Positions 10,426 to 18,845 of a stretch of DNA of 64,000 bases are shown here, one piece after another. The notes beneath the pieces were generated by a model. The model saw only the letters and a program-made list of their open reading frames with translations. It did no database searches and was not told the DNA's origin. Location of the stretch: positions 242,628-306,627 of the forward strand of contig NZ_PENS01000005.1 in NCBI RefSeq assembly GCF_003144325.1, in the 5' to 3' direction. Every line of letters begins with the position of its first letter. Position 1 is the stretch's first letter. Source of the DNA: Proteus terrae. Lineage in GTDB: Bacteria > Pseudomonadota > Gammaproteobacteria > Enterobacterales > Enterobacteriaceae. The translations under genes were made by a program, and so were the position numbers.

Positions 10426-10890
10426 CTATTGGTTATTTTTTCTGATCAGTGTCGCAAGTTGTGCAAGCTCTTCATCACTTGCTCGTTCAAAATCGTGAGA
10501 TGAAAGATAACCCGGATATTTATCAAAGAAAATCTTCTGCTTATTTTCAATAGGTGCCCATTTTGTCATATCACCAGTGCCATGCATTGGGCTAAGTTTA
10601 CTATGAACATGATCAACACCAAATCCTTCAAAAAACATTCCTGAACGTGAAACATCAGGAAATGTTTTATCTAAGATTTTTGCCACTTTTTTCGTCGCAA
10701 TCACTAACAACGCTAAGGCTTCATCACTGAGATCAAAAGCATAACTTGGATAGTGTTTTTTAGGAATAACAACCGTAAAGCCTTTGGTATTCGGAAATAT
10801 AGAAAGAAAAGCAAGGTGGTGTTCGTCTTCCCAAATTTTATGGCAAGGTGCTTTTCCAGCAACGATTTGACAGAAAATACAGTTATCCAT
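10426..10890 (-). CDS. HIT-family nucleotide-binding protein
   Basis: A histidine-triad protein of 154 residues, likely a small nucleotide hydrolase or transferase. The N-terminal NCIFCQIVAGKAPCHKIWEDE is typical and carries two CxxC-type cysteines. FTVVIPKKHYPS is conserved. The triad region reads DHVHSKLSPMHG, so the third histidine of the usual HxHxH is replaced by Lys. Length exceeds the 110-120 residue HinT type. It is convergent with the phosphatase-like gene. Substrate unknown. Confidence 0.82.
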   Translation of the reverse strand: MDNCIFCQIVAGKAPCHKIWEDEHHLAFLSIFPNTKGFTVVIPKKHYPSYAFDLSDEALALLVIATKKVAKILDKTFPDVSRSGMFFEGFGVDHVHSKLSPMHGTGDMTKWAPIENKQKIFFDKYPGYLSSHDFERASDEELAQLATLIRKNNQ

Positions 10891-10907
10891 ATTAACCTCA
10901 TAATTAA

Positions 10908-10993
10908 GTACTCATTATACTTCAAGTTGCAGCGTTGTTAGCTGAGCATTATTGCAATTGCCATTTAGCTGCATCTTGAATTATTCAGAGTAT
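10908..10993. repeat. Imperfect palindromic repeat, copy 1
   Basis: An 86-bp element with arms at 10908-10932 (GTACTC..TACTTCAAGTTGCAG) and 10969-10993 (CTGCATCTTGAATTATTCAGAGTAT) that match in inverted orientation at about 18 of 25 positions. It fills the gap between the HIT gene and hemB. It resembles the palindromic intergenic repeats with TACTTCAAGTTGCAG ends that I recall from Yersinia, Photorhabdus and Serratia. Non-coding; mobility not shown. Confidence 0.6.
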
Positions 10994-11000
10994 AAGATGG

Positions 11001-11978
11001 TTAAAGTAGGTTTCTTTCAGCTAAATCCAGTGCGAAGTAAGATAGAATTAAATCTGCACCAGCGCGTTTAATTGAACCTAAAGTCTCCATTACTACACGA
11101 TCTTCATCGATTGCACCGGCTAATGCTGCAAATTTAATTTGAGCATATTCACCGCTGATTTGATAAGCCGCTAAAGGTAATAAAGTACGTTCACGTACAT
11201 CGCGAATAATATCTAAATAAGCACCAGCAGGTTTAACCATCAGCATATCAGCGCCTTCTTGCTCATCAATTAATGATTCGCGGATCGCTTCACGGCGGTT
11301 CATTGGATTCATTTGATACGTCTTACGATCACCAATTAAGCGAGAGCCTGCTGCATCACGGAAAGGACCATATAAGGCTGAAGCAAATTTAGTCGAATAA
11401 GAAACAATACCAGTATCGCTAAATCCTGCTTTATCAAGTGCTGCACGAATAGCGGCGACTTGGCCGTCCATTGCAGCAGATGGTGCGATAAAATCTGCGC
11501 CAGCTTGTGCCGCAGCAACAGCTTGAAGACCTAAATTATAGATAGTTTCATCATTATCAACATGTTCGCCATGTAAAACACCACAGTGACCATGTGATGT
11601 GTATTCACAAAAACAGGTGTCAGACATGACAATCATTTCTGGTACTGCATCTTTACAAATACGAGACATGCGAGAAACTAAGCCATCACTTTTCCAAGCA
11701 TCACTCCCTGTTTCATCAAGATGATGCGATACCCCAAAAGTCATGACAGTTTTAATGCCTGCTTTTGCAATACGTTCAATTTCATAAGCAAGACGCTTTT
11801 CAGGAATACGAACGACACCTGGCATACTTTTAATAGGTTGGTAATCATCAAGCCCTTCTTCTACGAATATAGGTAGAGCGAGATCATTTTTAGTTAAGGT
11901 TGTTTCTTGAAAGAGCGCGCGCAGGTTTTCGGACTGGCGTAGTCTTCTTAAACGCTGGATGGATTGTTCGTTGCTCAC
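11001..11978 (-). CDS. hemB: HemB, porphobilinogen synthase (5-aminolevulinate dehydratase)
   Basis: Condenses two 5-aminolevulinate molecules to porphobilinogen in haem synthesis. It has 325 residues. The zinc-type cysteine cluster [14 protein letters not shown] is present (Cys122, Cys124, Cys132). The active-site lysines are in [17 protein letters not shown] and in [12 protein letters not shown] near residue 250. A purine-rich AAAGGAGAT precedes the ATG on the minus strand. It is a single gene flanked on both sides by copies of the same palindromic repeat. Confidence 0.97.
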   Translation of the reverse strand: MSNEQSIQRLRRLRQSENLRALFQETTLTKNDLALPIFVEEGLDDYQPIKSMPGVVRIPEKRLAYEIERIAKAGIKTVMTFGVSHHLDETGSDAWKSDGLVSRMSRICKDAVPEMIVMSDTCFCEYTSHGHCGVLHGEHVDNDETIYNLGLQAVAAAQAGADFIAPSAAMDGQVAAIRAALDKAGFSDTGIVSYSTKFASALYGPFRDAAGSRLIGDRKTYQMNPMNRREAIRESLIDEQEGADMLMVKPAGAYLDIIRDVRERTLLPLAAYQISGEYAQIKFAALAGAIDEDRVVMETLGSIKRAGADLILSYFALDLAERNLL

Positions 11979-12063
11979 AATATCTCCTTTTTATGGCCAG
12001 TACTAACAAGTATTTACCGAGGTATTATAAACCTTAATATCGATAGATAGATACTCTATAATT

Positions 12064-12104
12064 GATACTCGTCATACTTCCGCACCTTGAATTATTTAGG
12101 GTAT
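12064..12104. repeat. Truncated palindromic repeat, copy 2
   Basis: GATACTCGTCATACTTC (12064-12080) joined to CACCTTGAATTATTTAGGGTAT (12083-12104) looks like the outer ends of the 10908-10993 element fused after an internal deletion. It lies on the upstream side of hemB. Confidence 0.5.
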
Positions 12105-12220
12105 AGAGAAAGAGAAAAAAGCAAAAAGGAAAAGAATAAGTGATGGAGAGGGGAAATAAAAAAGAGCAGGATAATTTCTACTCTTTAAATTGATTGCTAC
12201 TCTCATTACTAATGAGATAG

Positions 12221-12583
12221 TTATTTTTTCTGCTCTTCTAACGCTGAGACCAATTGAATTTTACAAGCGGCAACAATTTGAGTTAGGCCTTCTTGGAATT
12301 CTGCTCGAGAACCAATTTCAGCTTTTGCGTCACGTAAAGAGTTAACAACTTCGATAGTACCTTCAGTAAATTGCGCTTCAGTTGCTTCTAATTTTGCAAA
12401 ATCAAATTTCTTTGCATTTAAAGAGGCTACTGCATCTTTAGCAATTTTCTCTGCTGGCTCTTTTGTGTCATAAGCTTTAATTGAGATATCTTTAAAAGTA
12501 TCGCAGTAATCATCAGCCATTTTTGTTGGGTTAGCAAAAGCAACAGCAGGTAATAATAGCAGAGATAAGAGAAGTGGTTTCAT
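12221..12583 (-). CDS. Small exported protein of unknown function
   Basis: One hundred and twenty residues with a clear signal peptide: MKPLLLSLLLLPAVAFA, cleavage likely after Ala17. The mature part is helical-looking and charged. It has two cysteines, in DDYCDTF (residue 27) and AACKIQL (near residue 107), which could form a disulfide in the periplasm. I do not recognise the family. It is monocistronic: hemB lies downstream beyond a repeat and a 0.7-kb gene-free stretch lies upstream. Confidence 0.72.
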   Translation of the reverse strand: MKPLLLSLLLLPAVAFANPTKMADDYCDTFKDISIKAYDTKEPAEKIAKDAVASLNAKKFDFAKLEATEAQFTEGTIEVVNSLRDAKAEIGSRAEFQEGLTQIVAACKIQLVSALEEQKK

Positions 12584-13121
12584 TTTAGCCTCATGTTTAT
12601 TTTTTAGTACGTACTTATTGAGTGTAACATATAAACAGGAGTGACGATAAATCAGAATAAGTGTAAAAATATAAATAGTTAATATTTTTAATTCAATGGG
12701 TTTTAACCAGTATTGTTATAATTGTGTTTAGGGACAATAAGCTAGCATTTTTTGACTGAATAAAAGTTCACAATTTACAACAACGGAAACAACTCAAAAT
12801 ATAATAATATTAGGATTTATCTTTATTTACATTTCATAAGGTGGTTTTTTATTTGTGTTAAAAATAACAAAAAATCCGTTTTAAATATAAAAATAAGAAT
12901 AAAAAAGAGTTAAGTAACTATCTGTTAACATTAAGATAATTTTAATATATTGTATTTAGTAGGTTGATTTGTAATCGTGTTAGTTATGACAAGAAAACTT
13001 TTAATACTGCGATTTAATTTAAATAACATTAAAAACATTAAACAAAAAGAGGTTTTGATATCAATCCTTAGATAAAATTATCGAAAATAATTCAAATAGG
13101 AAAATCGAGGATGGGTAAAAG
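12584..13121. other. Long AT-rich gene-free region
   Basis: Over 500 bp of very AT-rich DNA with short broken frames only. I see no RNA gene, repeat or clear regulatory palindrome. It presumably holds the promoter of the exported-protein gene near its left end. Confidence 0.5.
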
Positions 13122-13153
13122 AGAAAAAAATCCCCTCTACAAGGATAGAGGGG
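13122..13153 (-). terminator. Terminator downstream of yecF
   Basis: CCCCTCTA (13132-13139) and TAGAGGGG (13146-13153) form a perfect 8-bp stem with a 6-nt loop. On the minus strand it is followed by a run of Ts (complement of 13124-13131). It is about 140 nt beyond the yecF stop codon. Confidence 0.75.
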
Positions 13154-13295
13154 TAGCTAAATGAATAAAGAATGGTTTATTTCGAGATTGAGTATATAGG
13201 AAGTTTGAAACTAAAATTTGTTTATTTGTGCAGCACAAAAAGTTTAGAAAATAGGATAAAAATATGTGTAAGTACTTAACTCGAAAATAAACATA

Positions 13296-13517
13296 TTATT
13301 GGCGATAAGCTGTCTTAATTTGGCTAATTGTATTACGGAATGTCTCTGCTTGTTTTTCGTCATCAACTTCTGCAATAGCACGTTCAATATTTAAAATAAC
13401 ACGTCCAGCATCTGCTTGACCTAATGCTTTTAACATATAGGTGACTAGTGTTTTTAAGCAAGCCACTTCTTCTGCTAATGTTTCCACATCTGCTTGTGTT
13501 TTAAACTTCTCGTTCAT
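13296..13517 (-). CDS. yecF: YecF, DUF2594 family
   Basis: A small cytoplasmic protein of 73 residues that matches E. coli YecF closely, for example LAEEVACLKTLVTYMLKALG, GQADAGRVIL and the C-terminal IKTAYRQ. No catalytic motif is visible and the function is not established; the pattern suggests a helical, possibly coiled protein. It is transcribed alone, divergent from the NAD(P)H-hydrate dehydratase gene. Confidence 0.88.
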   Translation of the reverse strand: MNEKFKTQADVETLAEEVACLKTLVTYMLKALGQADAGRVILNIERAIAEVDDEKQAETFRNTISQIKTAYRQ

Positions 13518-13795
13518 TATCTACGTTCCTTTGTCTTTAATTTATAAATCATATCAGGCTAGGTCATTAGAATAGCAAAGTCTCAGCAAGGTATGAATAG
13601 TGATAATGAAAGCATTTTATCATATTGAAATTGTTAGCATGATAAAGAGACAAAATAGTTAGTGATCCCATTTATTTGTTAAAACCACGCTATACTTTGA
13701 ACATTATGTTTTGAACGTTAATACAAACAGATGTGGTACAGCAACCATTGCCAGCAATAAGAAAAAATGCAGAAAAAGGAGGGAAGGGAAATAAT

Positions 13796-14680
13796 ATGAA
13801 TGAAGAACAACTATTACACGCGATCACTCATTATCCCGCACTTTATCAGCGCAAGTCAGGGAATACACATAAAGGAACATTTGGCACATTAGGCATTGTA
13901 GGTAGTGCAGAAGGAATGAGTGGCGCGATTGTATTAGCCGGTAAAAGTGCATTAAAAGCAGGGTGCGGAAAGGTATTTCTTGGTTTTGCTCAGCCACAAC
14001 TTCCTGTTCCTTTTATTGATAGTGCGCCAGAGCTTATGCTCAAAACAGCACTGACATTGATGAATCAACAAGATATTTCTGCTTGGGCGGTTGGATGTGG
14101 ATTAGGATTATCTGCAAATTCTGAAGAGATCTTATCAATAGCTTTGGCACAACGTAATGAAAATATACCCTATGTTTTTGATGCAGATGCATTAGTGTTA
14201 ATGGCTAAATTAAAATCAGAATTCTCACTTAATCAGCATTGTGTATTAACACCACACCCTAAAGAAGCCTCTATTTTGCTTAATTGCACACTAAATGATA
14301 TTCAAAATAATAGAGAAGAAGCGGCAAAAGAGATTGCAAAGCTTTATCATTGTTGGGCAATAATCAAGGGGCAAAATACTGTAGTGACATCCCCGAAAGG
14401 GGAAATCACAATTAATAAAACCGGTAATAGTGGATTATCAACCGCAGGGAGTGGTGATGTGCTAACGGGTGTTATGGGCAGTTTTTTGGCACAAGGAATG
14501 ACAATGTCTGATGCTGTAAAAAGTGCGGTTTGGATACATGGAATGGCGGCGGATATCTTAGTTGAAAAAGGTATTGGGCCAATAGGATTAACTGCATCAG
14601 AATTGATTGATACTATCCGAAATATTCGTAATCAAATATGGACGTTAGCACAGCAACATAATGCAAACTATTTTGAATGA
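13796..14680 (+). CDS. nnrD: ADP-dependent NAD(P)H-hydrate dehydratase (NnrD domain)
   Basis: Repairs hydrated NAD(P)H using ADP. It is a ribokinase-fold protein of 294 residues equivalent to the C-terminal half of E. coli NnrE-NnrD (YjeF); the epimerase half is absent here. Landmarks are KGTFGTLGIVGSAEGMSGA, the VFDADAL motif, the LTPHPKEA motif and STAGSGDVLTGVMGSFLAQG. An in-frame GTG at 13733 would add 21 residues of unlikely sequence; the ATG at 13796 follows AGGAGGGAAGGGAA and is preferred. Confidence 0.88.
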   Translation: MNEEQLLHAITHYPALYQRKSGNTHKGTFGTLGIVGSAEGMSGAIVLAGKSALKAGCGKVFLGFAQPQLPVPFIDSAPELMLKTALTLMNQQDISAWAVGCGLGLSANSEEILSIALAQRNENIPYVFDADALVLMAKLKSEFSLNQHCVLTPHPKEASILLNCTLNDIQNNREEAAKEIAKLYHCWAIIKGQNTVVTSPKGEITINKTGNSGLSTAGSGDVLTGVMGSFLAQGMTMSDAVKSAVWIHGMAADILVEKGIGPIGLTASELIDTIRNIRNQIWTLAQQHNANYFE

Positions 14681-14821
14681 TCACTTTTATTTTTAGCTTA
14701 ACGTATTAATAATTAAAGTAGGTTTATATTAAGATTAGATTGTTTTTAGTTAATTCACTCACAGTAATCTTTGGGTTATTGCGATAGGATTAAGGCAAAT
14801 GGAGAGTTGAGAGGAGTTATT

Positions 14822-15250
14822 ATGTATAAAACGATTTTAGTGCCTATTGATATTGTAGAAGAAGAGTTAACCAGTAAAGCGGTACGACATGCAGTGTATT
14901 TAGCAAAAGAAACGGGAGCTAATTTACATTTAATTCATGTTCTTCCTATCTCTTCAGCAATCATTAATGCTTATTCATTGGGTTATCCAGAAATTAAAGA
15001 TAAAGCGACAGTGAAGGCAGAGAATGATATGCAAATGTTGGTAGATTCGGTGGATTTGCCTGCTGAAAAGGTCGCTTATACGGTTACTTTTGGCTCACCG
15101 CGTGATGAAATTTTAGTTACAGCAAAAGATATTCAAGCTGATTTAATTGTGATTGGTTCACGTAGACCTAATATCAGCACTCATTTATTAGGCTCAACCG
15201 CTGCGGGTGTTGTTCGCTATGCTGAAATTTCAGTATTAGTGGTTCGTTAA
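14822..15250 (+). CDS. Universal stress protein, UspF-like
   Basis: A single-domain Usp of 142 residues. It has the N-terminal MYKTILVPIDI strand and the C-terminal nucleotide-binding region IGSRRPNISTHLLGSTAAGVVRYAEISVLVVR-type layout, read as G2xG9xG. The best match is the UspF/UspG class. GAGAGGAG upstream fixes the ATG at 14822 rather than an upstream alternative at 14771. It begins a cluster with a channel-like membrane protein and a second Usp. Confidence 0.9.
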   Translation: MYKTILVPIDIVEEELTSKAVRHAVYLAKETGANLHLIHVLPISSAIINAYSLGYPEIKDKATVKAENDMQMLVDSVDLPAEKVAYTVTFGSPRDEILVTAKDIQADLIVIGSRRPNISTHLLGSTAAGVVRYAEISVLVVR

Positions 15251-15368
15251 TATATTACTAATATGCTATGAGCATCTCTCATAGCATATTTTTTAGTTTT
15301 TTTGTGTAGCTTATCTTATTTATTCAATAAGCCATTTATTGAATAAACACTCTATAGAGTGAATAAGA

Positions 15369-15707
15369 ATGGAAAAATTTACCCAAGAACTTTTAAGGCT
15401 CGATCATTTTATTCTACGCATCTTACGCTATTATGTAATAGGCTCTATTTTCTTTTTTTTAGGATTATTACCCGGCGTATTAGGATTTTATTTAATTGAA
15501 GGACATAGTTTTATGGAATCTTCATTAAATGCAATCTCTATGTTAAGTGGTCAACCGGTAGAGCCGGCACCTGCAACCCCAACAGGGCGCTTTTTTATTG
15601 CAATTTATGGTTTATTTCTTCAGTGTGTTTTTATTTTATCAATTGGGCTTGTAGTGACACCTTTTATTCATCGACAATTGCATAAATGGCATCTAGAGGA
15701 AGATTAA
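15369..15707 (+). CDS. Small two-helix membrane protein with potassium-channel-like layout
   Basis: One hundred and twelve residues in the order TM1 (about 22-46), a pore-loop-like stretch (about 50-74) and TM2 (about 75-99), ending in a charged tail. SLNAISMLSGQPVEP followed by TPTGRFFIAIYGL parallels the filter and TPxGR element of two-helix potassium channels, but the TVGYG filter is absent (LSGQP instead). Function is unproven. It lies between two Usp genes in the same direction, which suggests a shared stress role. Confidence 0.65.
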   Translation: MEKFTQELLRLDHFILRILRYYVIGSIFFFLGLLPGVLGFYLIEGHSFMESSLNAISMLSGQPVEPAPATPTGRFFIAIYGLFLQCVFILSIGLVVTPFIHRQLHKWHLEED

Positions 15708-15773
15708 ATAAGCAAGCTGTGGGATTAACGCTACAATAATAAACAGACAATAATCTGATAATGAGGAGTTGCT

Positions 15774-16211
15774 ATGTACAAGACAATTCTAGTACCTGTT
15801 GATATTTCAGAAGATGAGTTAACGACTAAAGCCTTACAACATGCTGTTTATATTGCCAAATTAGAAGGCGCAAAACTACATCTTTTCCATGCCATTCCTG
15901 ATATTTCACGTTTCTCTATTAGTTATAGCTATCATTATGACATGCTCAGCTCTTTTGCAAATAAAGCACTTGAGCGTGTACAAGAACAACTGCAAGAATT
16001 AGCTGATGGCATTGATTTGCCAAATGAACAAGTCGAATTTTCAGCCGTATTTGGTTCTGCAAGAGATAAAGTTTTAGAACTCGCTGAAAAAATTCATGCA
16101 GATTTAATTGTAATAGGTTCTCGTCGTCCTAGTATTTCAACCCATCTATTGGGTTCAAATGCATCAGGTATTGTTGCTTATGCTAAGCAATCTGTTTTAG
16201 TTGTTCGCTAA
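15774..16211 (+). CDS. Universal stress protein, UspF-like (second copy)
   Basis: A paralogue of the protein at 14822 with 145 residues. MYKTILVPVDIS and the C-terminal GSRRPSISTHLLGSNASG ATP-binding motif are intact. It differs mainly in the middle (a Tyr-, Ser- and His-containing stretch near residues 43-60). GAGGAG precedes the ATG. Third gene of the Usp-membrane protein-Usp cluster; a terminator follows. Confidence 0.92.
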   Translation: MYKTILVPVDISEDELTTKALQHAVYIAKLEGAKLHLFHAIPDISRFSISYSYHYDMLSSFANKALERVQEQLQELADGIDLPNEQVEFSAVFGSARDKVLELAEKIHADLIVIGSRRPSISTHLLGSNASGIVAYAKQSVLVVR

Positions 16212-16241
16212 AATTTTTATAGAAGTTAGAAAATAGTATGC

Positions 16242-16272
16242 AACCCCTAGATCTCGATTTAGGGGTTTTTTA
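16242..16272 (+). terminator. Terminator after the Usp cluster
   Basis: AACCCCTA (16242-16249) pairs with TAGGGGTT (16260-16267), followed by TTTT. Confidence 0.85.
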
Positions 16273-16365
16273 TTTTTAAATTTAAGCATTGCCATTTTAA
16301 ATTGTAGGTGAATGTGATTGCTTATTAATGCGGTTTTATTTTAAATACTCGGATCTTTATTGATT

Positions 16366-16384
16366 GAGAATGATAGTCATTCTA
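16366..16384. promoter_or_regulatory. Fur box
   Basis: GAGAATGATAGTCATTCTA matches 15 of 19 positions of the Fur consensus GATAATGATAATCATTATC and is itself nearly palindromic. It lies 28-46 bp before the start at 16412, where it would repress under iron sufficiency. Confidence 0.75.
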
Positions 16385-16411
16385 AAGTGTAACGATTGTT
16401 ATTAATTAGAG

Positions 16412-16834
16412 ATGAGTATTATGTTGAATAATAAAACTTTTACCGTTATGGGTGTTGAGCAATTTCCTGTTATTACGATGAAAATATTTCCAGAAACACT
16501 GGAAGATGCCAATGATTGGACTGCTGAAATGGATATTGTATTAAACGAAAAAAGAAAATTTGTTCTGGTTTACCCTTCCATCAATAAAAAGGATAAAGAG
16601 CATAAAAAAGAAGATATGGAAGGGATGAAGGCGGTTAGACGTTGGCTTAAAGAGGGGAAAAAGCTTCTTAGTGAATATTGTGTAGGTATGATAATGACTG
16701 CCGATCCACAAAAAAATGATAAAGAGCAACTGGTACAACTCTCTTCTGTTATTTCTGCTGTTTATGGTGTTCCTGTATTTGTTGCAGAAACTCTGGGAGA
16801 GTCTTATATTCAAGCTAATGAATTGGTGAAGTAA
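16412..16834 (+). CDS. Protein of unknown function, probably iron-regulated
   Basis: One hundred and forty residues, soluble, without a signal peptide. The N-terminal TFTVMGVEQFPVITMKIFPE and the middle VLVYPSINKKDKEHKKEDMEGMKAVRRWLKEG suggest an alternating strand/helix fold like a SpoIIAA/STAS-like or similar small domain, but I do not recognise the family. ATG codons at 16412 and 16421 are both possible. It is a single gene behind a strong Fur box and before a terminator, so an iron-starvation role is the best inference. Confidence 0.75.
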   Translation: MSIMLNNKTFTVMGVEQFPVITMKIFPETLEDANDWTAEMDIVLNEKRKFVLVYPSINKKDKEHKKEDMEGMKAVRRWLKEGKKLLSEYCVGMIMTADPQKNDKEQLVQLSSVISAVYGVPVFVAETLGESYIQANELVK

Positions 16835-16872
16835 TTAAACCTTACTAATTTTCTTAATTAAATTAGTTTATA

Positions 16873-16898
16873 AAGCACTTATTTGAGTGCTTTTTTAT
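16873..16898 (+). terminator. Terminator after the iron-regulated orphan
   Basis: AAGCACT and AGTGCTT form a 7-bp stem with a 6-nt loop, then TTTTTT. Confidence 0.85.
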
Positions 16899-17036
16899 TA
16901 AAACAGTGATTGCTATTTGATGATGTAAGTTAAAAATAAGGAACGGATATTTAATCACTGTAGTGTAACTTTCTATAACAATATTTATGACTATCCACCT
17001 ATAACATTGATCTGCCTACAGCCTTAAATATTTTAT

Positions 17037-17117
17037 TTGTTCATAATAGTATTGAAAGATAATAGAGCGAGAAACGAGCTATGCTGATAAACTTTATATT
17101 AGCAATGGCTCGTTTTT
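17037..17117 (+). promoter_or_regulatory. Promoter followed at once by a terminator-like hairpin, upstream of yjjP
   Basis: TTGTTC (17037-17042), a 17-bp spacer and TAATAG (17060-17065) form a sigma-70-like promoter. Predicted transcription start, about 17072, coincides with AAACGAGC (17072-17079), which pairs with GCTCGTTT (17108-17115) and ends in a T run. Inner pairs (TGCTGATA with TATTAGCA) strengthen the stem. The hairpin ends 20 bp before yjjP and could attenuate it. Confidence 0.5.
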
Positions 17118-17137
17118 GATTAAAACTAAGGCATAGT

Positions 17138-17941
17138 ATGGATAATGAGATAATGGCGGATTGTACTGCCATTTCACAAGATAAACAGCGTGAAATTACC
17201 AAGTTATGTATTCAAACTGCGTTGTTGTTATTGCAGCATGGTGCAGAAAGTATGCTGGTTGAACAGCTTTCAACCCGCCTAGGTTTAGCTTTAGGTGTAC
17301 ATCAAGTCGAAAGTGCAATTTCTGCTAATGCAGTGGTATTAACCACCATTGTTAATGGGCATTGCCAAACTTCAACACGTAAGATTGTCGATCGCGGTAT
17401 TAATATGCATGTTGTCACTGAAGTGCAGCATATTGTTATTTTGGTCGAACATCACCTTGCAGATATTCATGAAGCAAGAAAACGCTTTGAGCATATAAAA
17501 CCGTTACGTTATCCTCGTTGGGCGATTATTTTTATGGTTGCCTTATCTTGTGGCTGTTTCTCTAAATTAAATGGTGGTAATTGGGATGGCTTTTTAGTTT
17601 CTGCCATTGGTGGTGGTCTTGGTATGTTTGTTCGCCAAGCATTAACACATCGCCAAATGAACCCATTAATTAATTTCTGTATTACTGCATTTGTGGCAAC
17701 TTCAGTCTCTGGTCTATTATTAAAGCTCTCTTATTTTCAAACCACGGCGACTATTTCAATGGCAGCCAGCGTTTTATTACTTGTTCCCGGGTTTCCTTTA
17801 ATTAATGCTGTTGCTGATATGTTTAAAGGGCACGTTAATACAGGCTTAGCGCGTTGGGCAATGGCAACAATGTTAACTTTAGCCACCTGTTTAGGCGTTA
17901 TTTTAGCTATGGCAGTATGGGAGTTAAGAGATTGGGCATAA
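17138..17941 (+). CDS. yjjP: YjjP, ThrE-type exporter N-terminal component
   Basis: Inner-membrane protein that, with YjjB, exports succinate or related dicarboxylates in E. coli. It has 267 residues. The soluble N-terminal half includes [20 protein letters not shown] and [21 protein letters not shown]; the C-terminal half has about five hydrophobic segments, including [20 protein letters not shown]. It overlaps yjjB by 25 bp. A second in-frame ATG at 17153 is possible. Confidence 0.95.
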   Translation: MDNEIMADCTAISQDKQREITKLCIQTALLLLQHGAESMLVEQLSTRLGLALGVHQVESAISANAVVLTTIVNGHCQTSTRKIVDRGINMHVVTEVQHIVILVEHHLADIHEARKRFEHIKPLRYPRWAIIFMVALSCGCFSKLNGGNWDGFLVSAIGGGLGMFVRQALTHRQMNPLINFCITAFVATSVSGLLLKLSYFQTTATISMAASVLLLVPGFPLINAVADMFKGHVNTGLARWAMATMLTLATCLGVILAMAVWELRDWA

Positions 17942-18405
17942 TAACGATACTTCTCACCCTAATTGAAGATATGATCTTAGCTGCTATTCCCGCAGTAGGT
18001 TTTGCGATGGTATTTAATGTACCTTTAAGGGCATTAAAATATTGCGCACTATTAGGAGCAATAGGGCACGGCTCTCGTACTGTTTTAGTAATGAGCGGGA
18101 TGAACATAGAATGGGCAAGTTTTTGTGCTGCCATTTTAGTGGGTTGCATTGGTATTCAATGGTCACGTTGGTGGCTTGCACACCCTAAAGTTTTTACTGT
18201 TGCCGCGGTTATTCCGATGTTCCCAGGAATAAATGCATATATAGCGATGATCTCAGTGGTGAAGTTAACACAAATTGGTTATAGCGCAGAAATTTTTGAA
18301 GCTTTAGTTACTAATTTCCTTAAAGCTTCATTTATTGTCGGTGCGCTCTCTATCGGGCTATCCTTGCCGGGATTATGGTTATATCGCAAGCGTCCGAGTG
18401 TATAA
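17917..18405 (+). CDS. yjjB: YjjB, ThrE-type exporter C-terminal component
   Basis: Partner of YjjP. About 162 residues with four or five membrane segments. [60 protein letters not shown] and the final [16 protein letters not shown] match E. coli YjjB. The frame is open further upstream, but the ATG at 17917 aligns with the homologue start (MGV...). It begins inside yjjP, implying translational coupling. Confidence 0.93.
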   Translation: MGVKRLGIITILLTLIEDMILAAIPAVGFAMVFNVPLRALKYCALLGAIGHGSRTVLVMSGMNIEWASFCAAILVGCIGIQWSRWWLAHPKVFTVAAVIPMFPGINAYIAMISVVKLTQIGYSAEIFEALVTNFLKASFIVGALSIGLSLPGLWLYRKRPSV

Positions 18406-18409
18406 TGAC

Positions 18410-18592
18410 TTACATCGCGTGTTGTAATGAATTTAATGTAATATCCAGTTCATTTTTGTCAGAAATAATAATCTGAATTCGTAATTTATTCTCAGACTCT
18501 AAACTAGCATGCGCTTTAACATCTTCGTTATTCGCATGTTTTTTTGTTATCTCGACTAATTCGTCCATCAAATTCAGCATATTCTCATTCAT
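18410..18592 (-). CDS. Small acidic protein of unknown function
   Basis: Sixty residues starting MNENMLNLMDELVEITKKHA, with GGAG about 10 nt upstream on the minus strand. The frame extends upstream to 18634, but the added part is Trp-rich and unlikely. It ends in NELDITLNSLQHAM. No signal or membrane segment. Convergent with yjjB, 4 bp apart. Not recognised. Confidence 0.55.
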   Translation of the reverse strand: MNENMLNLMDELVEITKKHANNEDVKAHASLESENKLRIQIIISDKNELDITLNSLQHAM

Positions 18593-18845
18593 TTTTAAAT
18601 TTCTCCAAATCATTGATGGACTAAACCATAGCAAATCCCTTTTACGTTAATGTCGAGAATAACGGCTTTTTCTATCACCATTCACGCTTATTGTTTTATT
18701 TTTTATACAAAAAATAGCAAGAAAGATTGCCCAAAATAAATAAAAAAAAGGTAAGATTAGGCTAAATAAAAATAAGATTATCAGTTGGTTATTAAAAATA
18801 ATTCTTATTGGGTTTAATAAAACAAAGAGTAAGGCAGATACCACT

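Noticed and set aside
18647..18844. A 65-codon hydrophobic frame on the minus strand just before endA
   Set aside because: GTG start without a ribosome site, very AT-rich DNA where Leu/Ile/Phe-rich frames arise by chance, and it occupies the endA promoter region.
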